This document shows positions 52,270-59,856 of a stretch of DNA of 64,000 nt, piece by piece. The stretch's first letter is position 1, and each line of letters opens with the position of its first letter. Below the pieces are notes generated by a model. It had not been told where the DNA came from and ran no database searches. It was given only the letters and a program-made list of their open reading frames with translations. The position numbers were made by a program, and so were the translations under genes. Origin of the DNA: Luteibacter flocculans (GTDB lineage Bacteria; Pseudomonadota; Gammaproteobacteria; Xanthomonadales; Rhodanobacteraceae); NCBI RefSeq assembly GCF_023612255.1, contig NZ_CP063231.1, positions 62,001-126,000 on the forward strand, in the 5' to 3' direction.

Positions 52270-54081
52270 TCAAAAGACGCCTGCGCCGAGATCCGCCGTG
52301 ACGGCGGACTGGCGGAACATGGCGAAGAGTTCGCGACCCATGCCGGTGTGATGCACGGCGAGGTCGATGTGGTCGGGATGACGGTTGTCCCAGTCGTCGG
52401 CATCGACGAGCGCATGCAGCGTGCCGGCGATGGCGTCCACGCGGACCAGGTCGCCCGTGCGGATGCGGGCGATGGGACCGCCGGCCTCCGCCTCGGGCGT
52501 GACGTGGATTGCGGCGGGAACGCGACCCGAGGCGCCGGACATGCGGCCATCGGTCACCAGCGCCACGCGGTAGCCGCGATCCTGCAGCAGGCTAAGCGTC
52601 GGCGTGAGCTTGTGCAGTTCCGGCATGCCGCGCGCACGCGGCCCCTGGAAGCGCACGACGGCCACGAAGTCGCGATTGAGTTCGCCACGATCGAAGGCCG
52701 CCTTCACGTCGTCCTGTTCGTCGAAGACGATGGCCGGTGCTTCGACCACCATACGGTCCTCGGGAACCGAGGAGACCTTGATGACGCCGTGGCCGAGATT
52801 GCCCTTGAGCATGCGCAGGCCACCGTCGTGACGGAACGGCTCGTGGATTGCACGAAGCACGCCGCGATTGCCGCTTTCCTTGGACACCGGCTTCCACACC
52901 AGCACGTCGTTCTCGAGCGACGGTACCTGGCGATAGGCGTGCAGCCCCGGGCCCATGATCGTGTTCACGTCGTCGTGCAGCAGACCGCCATCGAGCAACT
53001 GATCGATGAGGAAGCTCATGCCGCCGGCTTCGTGGAAGTGATTCACGTCGGCGTAGCCGTTCGGGTAGACACGCGCGAGCAGCGGCACGACGGCCGAGAG
53101 CGCATCGAAATCGTCCCAGCGCAATTCGACGCCCGCCGCGCGGGCGATCGCGACGAGATGCAGCAGGTGATTCGTCGATCCGCCGGTCGCATGCAGGCCC
53201 ACCACGCCGTTGACGATCGCGCGCTCGTCGATGATGCGACCCAGCGGCAAGTAGTGATCGCCCAGCGTGTCGACGGCGAGCACGCGCTGCACCGTGGCCT
53301 TGGTCAGCGCGTCGCGCAGCGGCGTATCCGGCGCCTCGAAACTCGCGCCGGGCAGATGCAGACCCATGATCTCCATCAGCATCTGGTTCGAGTTCGCGGT
53401 GCCGTAGAACGTGCAGGTGCCCGCGCCGTGGTACGAGCGCGCCTCGGCTTCCAGCAGTTCCGCACGCGTGGCCTTGCCGGCGGCGAAGGCCTGGCGAACC
53501 TTGGACTTCTCTTCGTTCGGGATGCCGGACGGCATCGGGCCGGACGGGACGAATGCGCCGGCAAGATGCCCGAAGCTCAGTGCGCCAATCAGCATGCCCG
53601 GAACGATCTTGTCGCAGATGCCGAGGTACAGCGCGCCTTCGTACATGTCGTGCGAGAGCGACACGGCCGTGGCCATGGCAATGAGGTCGCGCGAGAACAG
53701 CGACAGCTCCATGCCGGGGCGGCCTTGCGTCACGCCATCGCACATCGCCGGGACACCGCCGGCTACCTGAGCGGTGGCACCCAGCGCGCGCGCCGTCTGC
53801 CGGATCAACTCGGGATAGCGCTCATACGGCTGGTGGGCCGAAAGCATGTCGTTGTATGAAGTGACGATGGCGAGGTTGGCCGCGTGGCCATTGCGCAGCG
53901 CGTCCTTGTCGTTTTCCGCACAGGCGGCGAATCCATGGGCGAGGTTGCCGCACGACAAGTGGTGACGCTTGGCGCCCTTGCCGCGCGCGGCGTCGATCTT
54001 GGCGAGGTAGGCGGCACGCGAGGCGCGGCTGCGCTCGACGATGCGCTCGGTCACTTCGGCGAGGACGGGGTGAAGGGTCAT
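52270..54081 (-). CDS. edd: Phosphogluconate dehydratase
   Basis: The 603-residue IlvD/Edd-family enzyme dehydrates 6-phosphogluconate to KDPG with a [4Fe-4S] cluster. Signatures include [109 protein letters not shown] and [21 protein letters not shown]. It lies between pgl (123-base gap with a GACCCC-ACTC-GGGGTC hairpin at 54111-54126) and eda. The hairpin may modulate expression inside the operon. Confidence 0.96.
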   Translation of the reverse strand: MTLHPVLAEVTERIVERSRASRAAYLAKIDAARGKGAKRHHLSCGNLAHGFAACAENDKDALRNGHAANLAIVTSYNDMLSAHQPYERYPELIRQTARALGATAQVAGGVPAMCDGVTQGRPGMELSLFSRDLIAMATAVSLSHDMYEGALYLGICDKIVPGMLIGALSFGHLAGAFVPSGPMPSGIPNEEKSKVRQAFAAGKATRAELLEAEARSYHGAGTCTFYGTANSNQMLMEIMGLHLPGASFEAPDTPLRDALTKATVQRVLAVDTLGDHYLPLGRIIDERAIVNGVVGLHATGGSTNHLLHLVAIARAAGVELRWDDFDALSAVVPLLARVYPNGYADVNHFHEAGGMSFLIDQLLDGGLLHDDVNTIMGPGLHAYRQVPSLENDVLVWKPVSKESGNRGVLRAIHEPFRHDGGLRMLKGNLGHGVIKVSSVPEDRMVVEAPAIVFDEQDDVKAAFDRGELNRDFVAVVRFQGPRARGMPELHKLTPTLSLLQDRGYRVALVTDGRMSGASGRVPAAIHVTPEAEAGGPIARIRTGDLVRVDAIAGTLHALVDADDWDNRHPDHIDLAVHHTGMGRELFAMFRQSAVTADLGAGVF

Positions 54082-54204
54082 GGCATGTTCCTGAGGCTTT
54101 GACCGCGCCGGACCCCACTCGGGGTCACGGCTTTCGGAAGGATCGCCGGCCCTTGCCGGACGACCCGTTGCCGCGCGTTGTCCGCGCGGCGTGGGGCATG
54201 GATG

Positions 54205-54906
54205 CTACGGCGCCCAGTAGACCTCGACGGGCACCTTCGACTGCTTCAGCACGGCGGCGATCGGGAAATCCGCACCCGCCTCGGCCTGGGCGAGCAGGTC
54301 TTTCTTGTCCTGCCCTTCGATGTGCAGGTAAAGCGTGCGCGTATCGAGCACCTTCGGCAGCGTGAGCGTGATGCGCGGTTCGCCCGCACCGCCCGCGCGC
54401 ATCGAGATCACGGTCGCCTTGCCGTTCGGATCGAGCGCTGCGGCGAGGTTGTCGCCGCCCGGGAAGAACGATGCCGTATGCCCGTCCGGTCCCATGCCGA
54501 GGATCAACGCATCGAACGGAAGGCCGAGCGCATCGATGCGTGCGCCGACGTCGGCAAGCGCGGCATCCACGTCGTCCTTGTGCGCACGGTCGAACAGCGG
54601 CAGGAACGCGGCGGTGTGCGCCTCGTGATGCAGCAGATGCTCGCCCACCAGCCGCGCGTTGGAGCGGTCGCTGTCGGTATCCACCCAACGCTCATCCACG
54701 AGGGTGATGGTGACCTTCGACCAGTCGATCTCCTGTTCGGCGAGCAGCGCGAACATCATCTTCGGCGTGCTGCCACCGGATACGGCGAGCGTGGCTTTGC
54801 CGCGCGCTGCAATGGCGTCGTCCAGCTTGCTGGCGACATCGCGTGCGAGCTTGTCGGCGAGGGTCGGCTTGTCGGCGAATTCATGGCGTACGAGTTTGGC
54901 GTTCAT
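54205..54906 (-). CDS. pgl: 6-phosphogluconolactonase
   Basis: The 233-residue enzyme hydrolyses 6-phosphogluconolactone. Motifs are ATLAVSGGSTPKMMFALLA, WSKVTITLVDERWVDTDSDRSNARLV and FDALILGMGPDGHTASFFPG. It matches the SOL/DevB type. Its ATG overlaps the zwf stop by four bases (ATGA at 54903-54906), showing translational coupling of two consecutive reactions. Confidence 0.96.
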   Translation of the reverse strand: MNAKLVRHEFADKPTLADKLARDVASKLDDAIAARGKATLAVSGGSTPKMMFALLAEQEIDWSKVTITLVDERWVDTDSDRSNARLVGEHLLHHEAHTAAFLPLFDRAHKDDVDAALADVGARIDALGLPFDALILGMGPDGHTASFFPGGDNLAAALDPNGKATVISMRAGGAGEPRITLTLPKVLDTRTLYLHIEGQDKKDLLAQAEAGADFPIAAVLKQSKVPVEVYWAP

Positions 54907-56375
54907 GCAGCGTCCTCGGCCCAGGTGCGGCCATCGCGTTCAATGAGCGCCACGGCGGCGCTCGGGCCCCAGGTGCCGGCGGTGTACGGCTTCGGCGTAT
55001 CGCCGCTGGCCTCCCAGGCATCCAGGATCGGGCCGGCCCAGTTCCATGCCGCCTCGACTTCGTCGCGGCGCATGAACAGGGTCGGGTTGCCGCGTACGAC
55101 GTCGAGGATCAGTCGTTCGTAGGCGTCGGGCTGTTGCACGCCGAACGCAGCGGCAAAGCTCATGTCCAGCGGCACGTGGCGCAGGCGCAGGCCGCCGGGG
55201 CCCGGGTGCTTGATCGTCAGCCACAGCTTCACGCCTTCGTCCGGCTGCAGGCGCAAGGTCAGGCGATTCGGCAGGAGCGGACCGCTGGAGAGGTCGAAGA
55301 TCGAATGCGGCAGCGCGCGGAACGTGACCACGATTTCCGACACGCGGCTCGGCAGCCGCTTGCCCGTGCGCAGGTAGAACGGCACGCCGGCCCAGCGCCA
55401 GTTGCCGATCTCCGCCTTGAGGGCGACGAAGGTTTCGGTCCGGGACTGGTCGCTACCCAGTTCGTCGAGGTAGCCGGGCACGCTCTGGCCTTCCGCCGCA
55501 CCGGCGCGGTACTGGCCGCGAACCGTGAGTTGCGCGGCGTTGGCGCTATCGATCGGACGCAGCGAGCGCAGCACCTTGAGCTTCTCGTCGCGCACCGCAT
55601 CCGGCGCGAGCGACGACGGTGGCTCCATGGCGAGCATGCAAAGCAACTGGAGAATGTGGTTCTGGACCATGTCGCGCAGGGCGCCGGCACGGTCGTAATA
55701 GCCGGCGCGGTGACCGACGCCGACCGTCTCGGCCACGGTGATCTGCACGTGGTCGATGTGCTGCGCATTCCACAGCGGCTCGAACAAGGCGTTGCCGAAG
55801 CGCAGCGCAAGCAGGTTCTGCACCGTCTCCTTGCCGAGGTAGTGATCGATCCGGTAGGTCTGCGACTCGCCGAAGACCTTCGCCACGGCGTCGTTGATGG
55901 CGTTGGCGCTTTCCAGGTCGCGGCCGATGGGCTTTTCCAGCACCACGCGGGAGCGCTCGCCGTTCAAGCCCAGCGAGCCGAGGCGCTGGCAGATGTCGGT
56001 GAAGATGTCCGGCGAGGTCGAGAGATAGAACACGCGGATGTGGGTGGGTTGTTCCGCCATCAACGCCGCGAATTCGTCCCAGCCGTCGGCCTTGCGCGCG
56101 TCCAGCGAGCGGTAGCCGATCATGCGGATGAAGGCATCCAATTGGGCCGGCACCACATGCGAGACGCCCTTCTCGACGGCCGCGCGGACCTGTTCGCGAT
56201 AGGCGGCATCGTCCAGGCCCTCGCGGGCCACGCCGACGATGCGGCTGGACGGCTGGATCTGTCCATCGACGAAGCGGTGGTACATGGCAGGTAGCAGCTT
56301 GCGGACGGCGAGGTCGCCGGTGCCGCCAAAAATGACCAGATCGAACGGTTCGATCGGCAGGAGGGGAGCGCTCAC
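54903..56375 (-). CDS. zwf: Glucose-6-phosphate 1-dehydrogenase
   Basis: The 490-residue enzyme oxidises glucose-6-phosphate to the lactone, entering the Entner-Doudoroff/pentose-phosphate route. Motifs are FDLVIFGGTGDLAVRKLLPA (nucleotide fold), RVVLEKPIGRDLESA, the active-site YRIDHYLGKETVQN and TGKRLPSRVSEIVV. It is the first gene of zwf-pgl-edd-eda. Its upstream region holds four TACCA repeats shared with the divergent GntR-type regulator. Confidence 0.97.
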   Translation of the reverse strand: MSAPLLPIEPFDLVIFGGTGDLAVRKLLPAMYHRFVDGQIQPSSRIVGVAREGLDDAAYREQVRAAVEKGVSHVVPAQLDAFIRMIGYRSLDARKADGWDEFAALMAEQPTHIRVFYLSTSPDIFTDICQRLGSLGLNGERSRVVLEKPIGRDLESANAINDAVAKVFGESQTYRIDHYLGKETVQNLLALRFGNALFEPLWNAQHIDHVQITVAETVGVGHRAGYYDRAGALRDMVQNHILQLLCMLAMEPPSSLAPDAVRDEKLKVLRSLRPIDSANAAQLTVRGQYRAGAAEGQSVPGYLDELGSDQSRTETFVALKAEIGNWRWAGVPFYLRTGKRLPSRVSEIVVTFRALPHSIFDLSSGPLLPNRLTLRLQPDEGVKLWLTIKHPGPGGLRLRHVPLDMSFAAAFGVQQPDAYERLILDVVRGNPTLFMRRDEVEAAWNWAGPILDAWEASGDTPKPYTAGTWGPSAAVALIERDGRTWAEDAA

Positions 56376-56416
56376 GGGAGTGGCCTCTTGAGGGATCGGT
56401 GGAGTCCGGTCGATCG

Positions 56417-56453
56417 TACCAGTGACATACCAGGAGGTACCAGCCCCGTACCA
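56417..56453. promoter_or_regulatory. Four helically phased TACCA direct repeats between zwf and nagR
   Basis: TACCA occurs at 56417-56421, 56428-56432, 56438-56442 and 56449-56453, that is every 10-11 bases on the same face of the helix; three of the four are GTACCA. They lie 42-78 bases upstream of zwf and about 160-195 bases upstream of the GntR/HutC-type gene. NagR/DasR-type regulators recognise TGGT/ACCA half-sites, so they are good candidates to bind here (inference). Confidence 0.55.
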
Positions 56454-56611
56454 CTGGCTGCGGCGTTGCGCCCCGTTTTACGGATCGGTAACACCCAGAA
56501 AACGTCCGTATGACCGTTTTGGATCGTGCAAACGAGCGTTTGAACTTCCCGGTGGTCTGGCCGGTCTTGCACAGGGTTGCCGCAGTGGTCGTGGATTGGT
56601 ATCTTCGGCGG

Positions 56612-57364
56612 ATGGAAAACGCCCTCGTCGCCGAGTACCAGCGCCTTCAACACGATCCGGCTTCCCGGCAGCCGCTGGCGTACATGCGCCTGCGCCGTGC
56701 CATCCGCAACGTGATCGAAAAGGGCGAGGTCCAGGTCGGCCACGCGCTGCCCAGCGAGCGCGATCTCGCCCGGGCGCTCACCCTGTCCCGGGTGACGGTG
56801 CGCAAGGCGATCGGCGGTCTTGTCGAGGACGGCCTGCTTACCCAGCGCCACGGCGCCGGCACCTTCGTGTCCGAGCGCATCGTGAAGCCGCTCTCGCGCA
56901 TGACCAGTTTTACGGAAGACCTGCGGGCACGCGGACTCAACCCGCGCTCGGAGTTCTTCGAGAAGGCCATTGGCGAGGTCACGCCCGAGGAATCCATGGC
57001 GATGAATCTCTCGCCGGGCACCCAGGTGGTCCGCCTGCATCGCCTGCGCTACGCAGGCGACGAGCCGCTCGCCATCGAGCGAAGCGCGGTGCCGCTGGAT
57101 CTCCTGCCCGATCCGCATCTTGTGGAGGATTCCCTCTACGACGCCTTGGACAAGCTCGGCAACCGCCCGCGACGCGCCCTGCAGCGTCTGCGCGCCGTGG
57201 TGCTCGGGCCTGCGCAGACGCGTCTGCTTCGTCTCGGGGCCGGCAGTGCCGGCCTGAACATCGAGCGGCGCAGCTTCCTCGACGATGGCCGCATCGTCGA
57301 ATTCACCTGCTCCTGGTATCGCGGCGACATCTACGACTTCGTCGCCGAACTGCAGAGCGACTGA
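56612..57364 (+). CDS. nagR: GntR/HutC-family regulator (NagR-like)
   Basis: The 250-residue protein has a GntR winged helix (about residues 18-85; LPSERDLARALTLSRVTVRKAIGGLVEDGLLTQRHGAGTFV) and a UTRA sensor domain (SRMTSFTEDLRARGLNPRSEFFEKAIGEVTPEES, RRSFLDDGRIVEFTCSWYRGDIYDFVAEL). UTRA regulators of this kind bind amino-sugar phosphates. The start at 56612 (MENALVAEYQ) is preferred because the 34 residues added by the ATG at 56510 are not regulator-like. nagB-II follows by 14 bases and nagA after that. Confidence 0.9.
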   Translation: MENALVAEYQRLQHDPASRQPLAYMRLRRAIRNVIEKGEVQVGHALPSERDLARALTLSRVTVRKAIGGLVEDGLLTQRHGAGTFVSERIVKPLSRMTSFTEDLRARGLNPRSEFFEKAIGEVTPEESMAMNLSPGTQVVRLHRLRYAGDEPLAIERSAVPLDLLPDPHLVEDSLYDALDKLGNRPRRALQRLRAVVLGPAQTRLLRLGAGSAGLNIERRSFLDDGRIVEFTCSWYRGDIYDFVAELQSD

Positions 57365-57378
57365 CGAGCCTCATCATC

Positions 57379-58413
57379 ATGACGATCCAGCCGCAAGACA
57401 CCCTGATGTTCCGCGAAGCGCACGAGACCGCCGCGGTCGTGGAACGGCAGTTGGCCGACAACGAGGCCGTGGTCAGCGCGCTGGCCGAGCGTCTGCGCGC
57501 CAACCCGCCGCGCATGATCATCACCTGCGCGCGCGGCAGTTCCGATCACGCCGCGATGTACGCGAAGTATGTTTTCGAGACCCAGCTCGGCGTGGTGACG
57601 GCGTCGGCATCACCGTCGGTGACGTCGATCTATCACGCGCAGCAGCGTCTCGATGGCGCGCTGTATATCGCCGTATCGCAGTCGGGCAAGAGTCCCGATC
57701 TGGTGCGCAACGCGGAGGCCGCCAAGAAGGCGGGTGCGTATGTCGTCGCGCTGGTCAACGTCGTCGACTCGCCGCTGGCTGCGATCGCGGATGTCGTGGT
57801 GCCGCTGCATGCCGGTCCTGAGAAAAGCGTGGCTGCGACGAAGAGCTACCTCGGTGCGCTTGCCGCTATCCTGCATATCGCTGCGCGCTGGAGCGGCAGC
57901 GCCGAGATCGGCGACGCTCTCGCTGCGTTGCCTGCGCAGTTGCGCGGCGGGTGGGACGCCGACTGGAGCGCGCTCACCGATGGTCTCGTCGATGCACATA
58001 ACCTTTTCGTCGTCGGTCGTGGCTTTGGCTTCGCCGGCGCGCTCGAAGCCGCACTCAAGTTCAAGGAAACCTGCGGCCTGCATGCCGAGGCTTTCAGTTC
58101 TGCGGAAGTGAAGCACGGCCCGATGGCGCTGGTCGGTCCCGACTTCCCGGTGCTGTTCTTTGCGCAGAACGACGACACGCTCCCGGGTGTGCTCGACGTC
58201 GCTGCCGAATTCCGCAAGCGCGGCGCGAAGGTGTGGATCGCCGCCCCGGGTGCCAGCGGTGAAGGCGTGTTGCCTCTCGTCGCCACCGCGCCGATCAGCG
58301 CACCGCTCGTCACGGTGCAGAGCTTCTATCGCGCCACCGCCGCGCTGGCATTGAAGCGCGGCTTCAATCCCGACGTTCCGCCGCACCTGAACAAGGTGAC
58401 GGAAACGGTGTGA
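57379..58413 (+). CDS. SIS-domain glucosamine-6-phosphate deaminase (NagB-II type)
   Basis: The 344-residue protein has two SIS domains: IITCARGSSDHAAMYAKYVFET, YIAVSQSGKSPDLVRNAEAAKKAGAYVVALVN and EKSVAATKSYLGALAAILHIA in the first, and FVVGRGFGFAGALEAALKFKETCGLHAEAFSSAEVKHGPMALV in the second. This is the isomerase half of GlmS-like enzymes without the glutaminase part. Next to nagA it is the NagB-II deaminase, converting glucosamine-6-phosphate to fructose-6-phosphate and ammonia. The start is ATG 57379. The gap to nagA is 22 bases. Confidence 0.9.
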   Translation: MTIQPQDTLMFREAHETAAVVERQLADNEAVVSALAERLRANPPRMIITCARGSSDHAAMYAKYVFETQLGVVTASASPSVTSIYHAQQRLDGALYIAVSQSGKSPDLVRNAEAAKKAGAYVVALVNVVDSPLAAIADVVVPLHAGPEKSVAATKSYLGALAAILHIAARWSGSAEIGDALAALPAQLRGGWDADWSALTDGLVDAHNLFVVGRGFGFAGALEAALKFKETCGLHAEAFSSAEVKHGPMALVGPDFPVLFFAQNDDTLPGVLDVAAEFRKRGAKVWIAAPGASGEGVLPLVATAPISAPLVTVQSFYRATAALALKRGFNPDVPPHLNKVTETV

Positions 58414-58435
58414 CGCCGCATTCCAAGGACATTCC

Positions 58436-59581
58436 ATGACCATCGCCCTCGTCAACGGCCGCGTACTTACCGACAACGGATTCCAGGGCGGCTTTGCCGT
58501 GCTGGTCGATGGCGGCACGATCACCGGCCTCGCCCTGCCTTCCGATCCGCGTGTACGCGCTGCCGAGCGTCACGACCTCGGTGGGCAAACGTTGCTCCCG
58601 GGCTTCATCGATTGCCAGGTCAACGGCGGTGGCGGCGTGTTGTTCAACGATGCGCCCACCGTCGAAGTGATCCGCACCATCGGCGAAGCGCATGCGCGCT
58701 TCGGTACCACTGGCTTCCTGCCCACGCTGATCAGCGACGATCCCGACGTGATGGCGAAGGCCATCGATGCCGTGAACGCGGCGGTGGAGCAGGGCGTGCC
58801 GGGCGTTCTCGGCATTCATCTCGAAGGCCCGTTCATCGCACCGGAGCGCAAGGGCGTGCACGATGCGGCCAAGTTCCGCGTCGCGGGTGCGGACGACGTC
58901 GCCATGATCGCGCGCCGCCACGGCGGCGTGACCTTGCTCACGCTGGCGCCGGAACGCGCCTCGGACGACGTCCTCGCGCAGCTCGTCGCCAATGGCGTAA
59001 TCGTGGCGGCAGGACATACCGCTGCCGATTACGACACCACGCGTCATGCGCTCGGCAGCGGCGTCCGTGGCTTCACTCATCTGTTCAACGCCATGACACC
59101 CTTCACCAGCCGCGAACCCGGCGTGGTCGGTGCGGCGCTCGAAGATGCGGCGAGTTGGTGCGGTCTGATCGTGGATGGTCACCACGTGCATCCCGCCTCA
59201 CTGCGTGTGGCGATCGCGGCGAAGGCACGCGAGAAGATGATGCTGGTCACCGACGCCATGCCGCCGGTCGGTTCCGACAATCCGAACTTCGTGTTGAAGG
59301 GCGAGACGATCACGGTACGCGATGGCGTCTGCCAGACGGCTGACGGTACGCTCGCCGGTTCGGCGCTCGACATGGCGACCGCCGTGCGCAACACGGTGCA
59401 GATGGTCGGCGTGTCGTATGACGAAGCCGCTCGCATGGCTTCCACCTATCCTGCCGCGTTCCTCGGCCTGGGCAGCACCCACGGCCACGTCGCCGCCGGC
59501 TACCGCGCCGATTTCGTGGTGATGGACGACGCTTACCAGGTCACCGAAACCTGGATCGGCGGCACGAAGGTCTTCGGCTAA
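58436..59581 (+). CDS. nagA: N-acetylglucosamine-6-phosphate deacetylase
   Basis: The 381-residue amidohydrolase removes acetate from GlcNAc-6-phosphate. Motifs are LLPGFIDCQVNGGGGVLFNDAPT, GIHLEGPFIAPERKGVHDAAKF (metal Glu), VAAGHTAADYDTTRHALGSGVRGFTHLFNAMTPFTSREPGVVG, LIVDGHHVHP and the catalytic Asp in VTDAMPPVG. It is the last gene of nagR-nagB-II-nagA. REPIN copies follow its stop. Confidence 0.96.
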   Translation: MTIALVNGRVLTDNGFQGGFAVLVDGGTITGLALPSDPRVRAAERHDLGGQTLLPGFIDCQVNGGGGVLFNDAPTVEVIRTIGEAHARFGTTGFLPTLISDDPDVMAKAIDAVNAAVEQGVPGVLGIHLEGPFIAPERKGVHDAAKFRVAGADDVAMIARRHGGVTLLTLAPERASDDVLAQLVANGVIVAAGHTAADYDTTRHALGSGVRGFTHLFNAMTPFTSREPGVVGAALEDAASWCGLIVDGHHVHPASLRVAIAAKAREKMMLVTDAMPPVGSDNPNFVLKGETITVRDGVCQTADGTLAGSALDMATAVRNTVQMVGVSYDEAARMASTYPAAFLGLGSTHGHVAAGYRADFVVMDDAYQVTETWIGGTKVFG

Positions 59582-59617
59582 ACCACACGGAAGCTGCCCC
59601 GGCGGCGATGAAGCTCG

Positions 59618-59703
59618 CCGGTGGGAGCCAGCCTGCTGGCGATAGCAACTTGCCTCGCCGCCACACCGCTTCGTTGGCTTTTCGCCGCCAGGGTGGCTCC
59701 CAC
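59618..59703. repeat. REPIN copy E1
   Basis: The left arm is GGTGGGAGCCAGCCTGCTGG; the spacer is conserved with small changes; the right arm TCGCCGCCAGGGTGGCTCCC is of the ACC/GGT type with one G-T wobble. It ends where the A-run of the terminator begins. Confidence 0.83.
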
Positions 59704-59731
59704 AAAAAAAGGCCGGCGCTCCGCGCCGGCC
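59704..59731 (-). terminator. Rho-independent terminator between two REPINs
   Basis: GGCCGGCGC (59711-59719), loop TCC and GCGCCGGCC (59723-59731) form a perfect 9-bp hairpin. On the minus strand it is followed by seven T residues (59710-59704). It ends minus-strand transcription from the Oar-like receptor, 126 bases past that gene's stop. On the plus strand it could weakly aid termination after nagA. Confidence 0.83.
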
Positions 59732-59746
59732 TTGATAGGGAGATCG

Positions 59747-59833
59747 CCGGTGGGAGCCAGCCTGCTGGCGATGGCAACTTGCCTCGCTGCCACACCGCTT
59801 CGTTGGCTTATCGCCACCAGGGTGGCTCCCACC
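59747..59833. repeat. REPIN copy E2
   Basis: This unit has the same orientation as E1 and is separated from it by the terminator. The left arm is of AGC/GCT type; the right arm (TCGCCACCAGGGTGGCTCCC) is of ACC/GGT type. The spacer is nearly identical to E1, suggesting recent duplication or conversion. Confidence 0.83.
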
Positions 59834-59856
59834 TGTGCTGTTTTGTGTCCTTCGTC

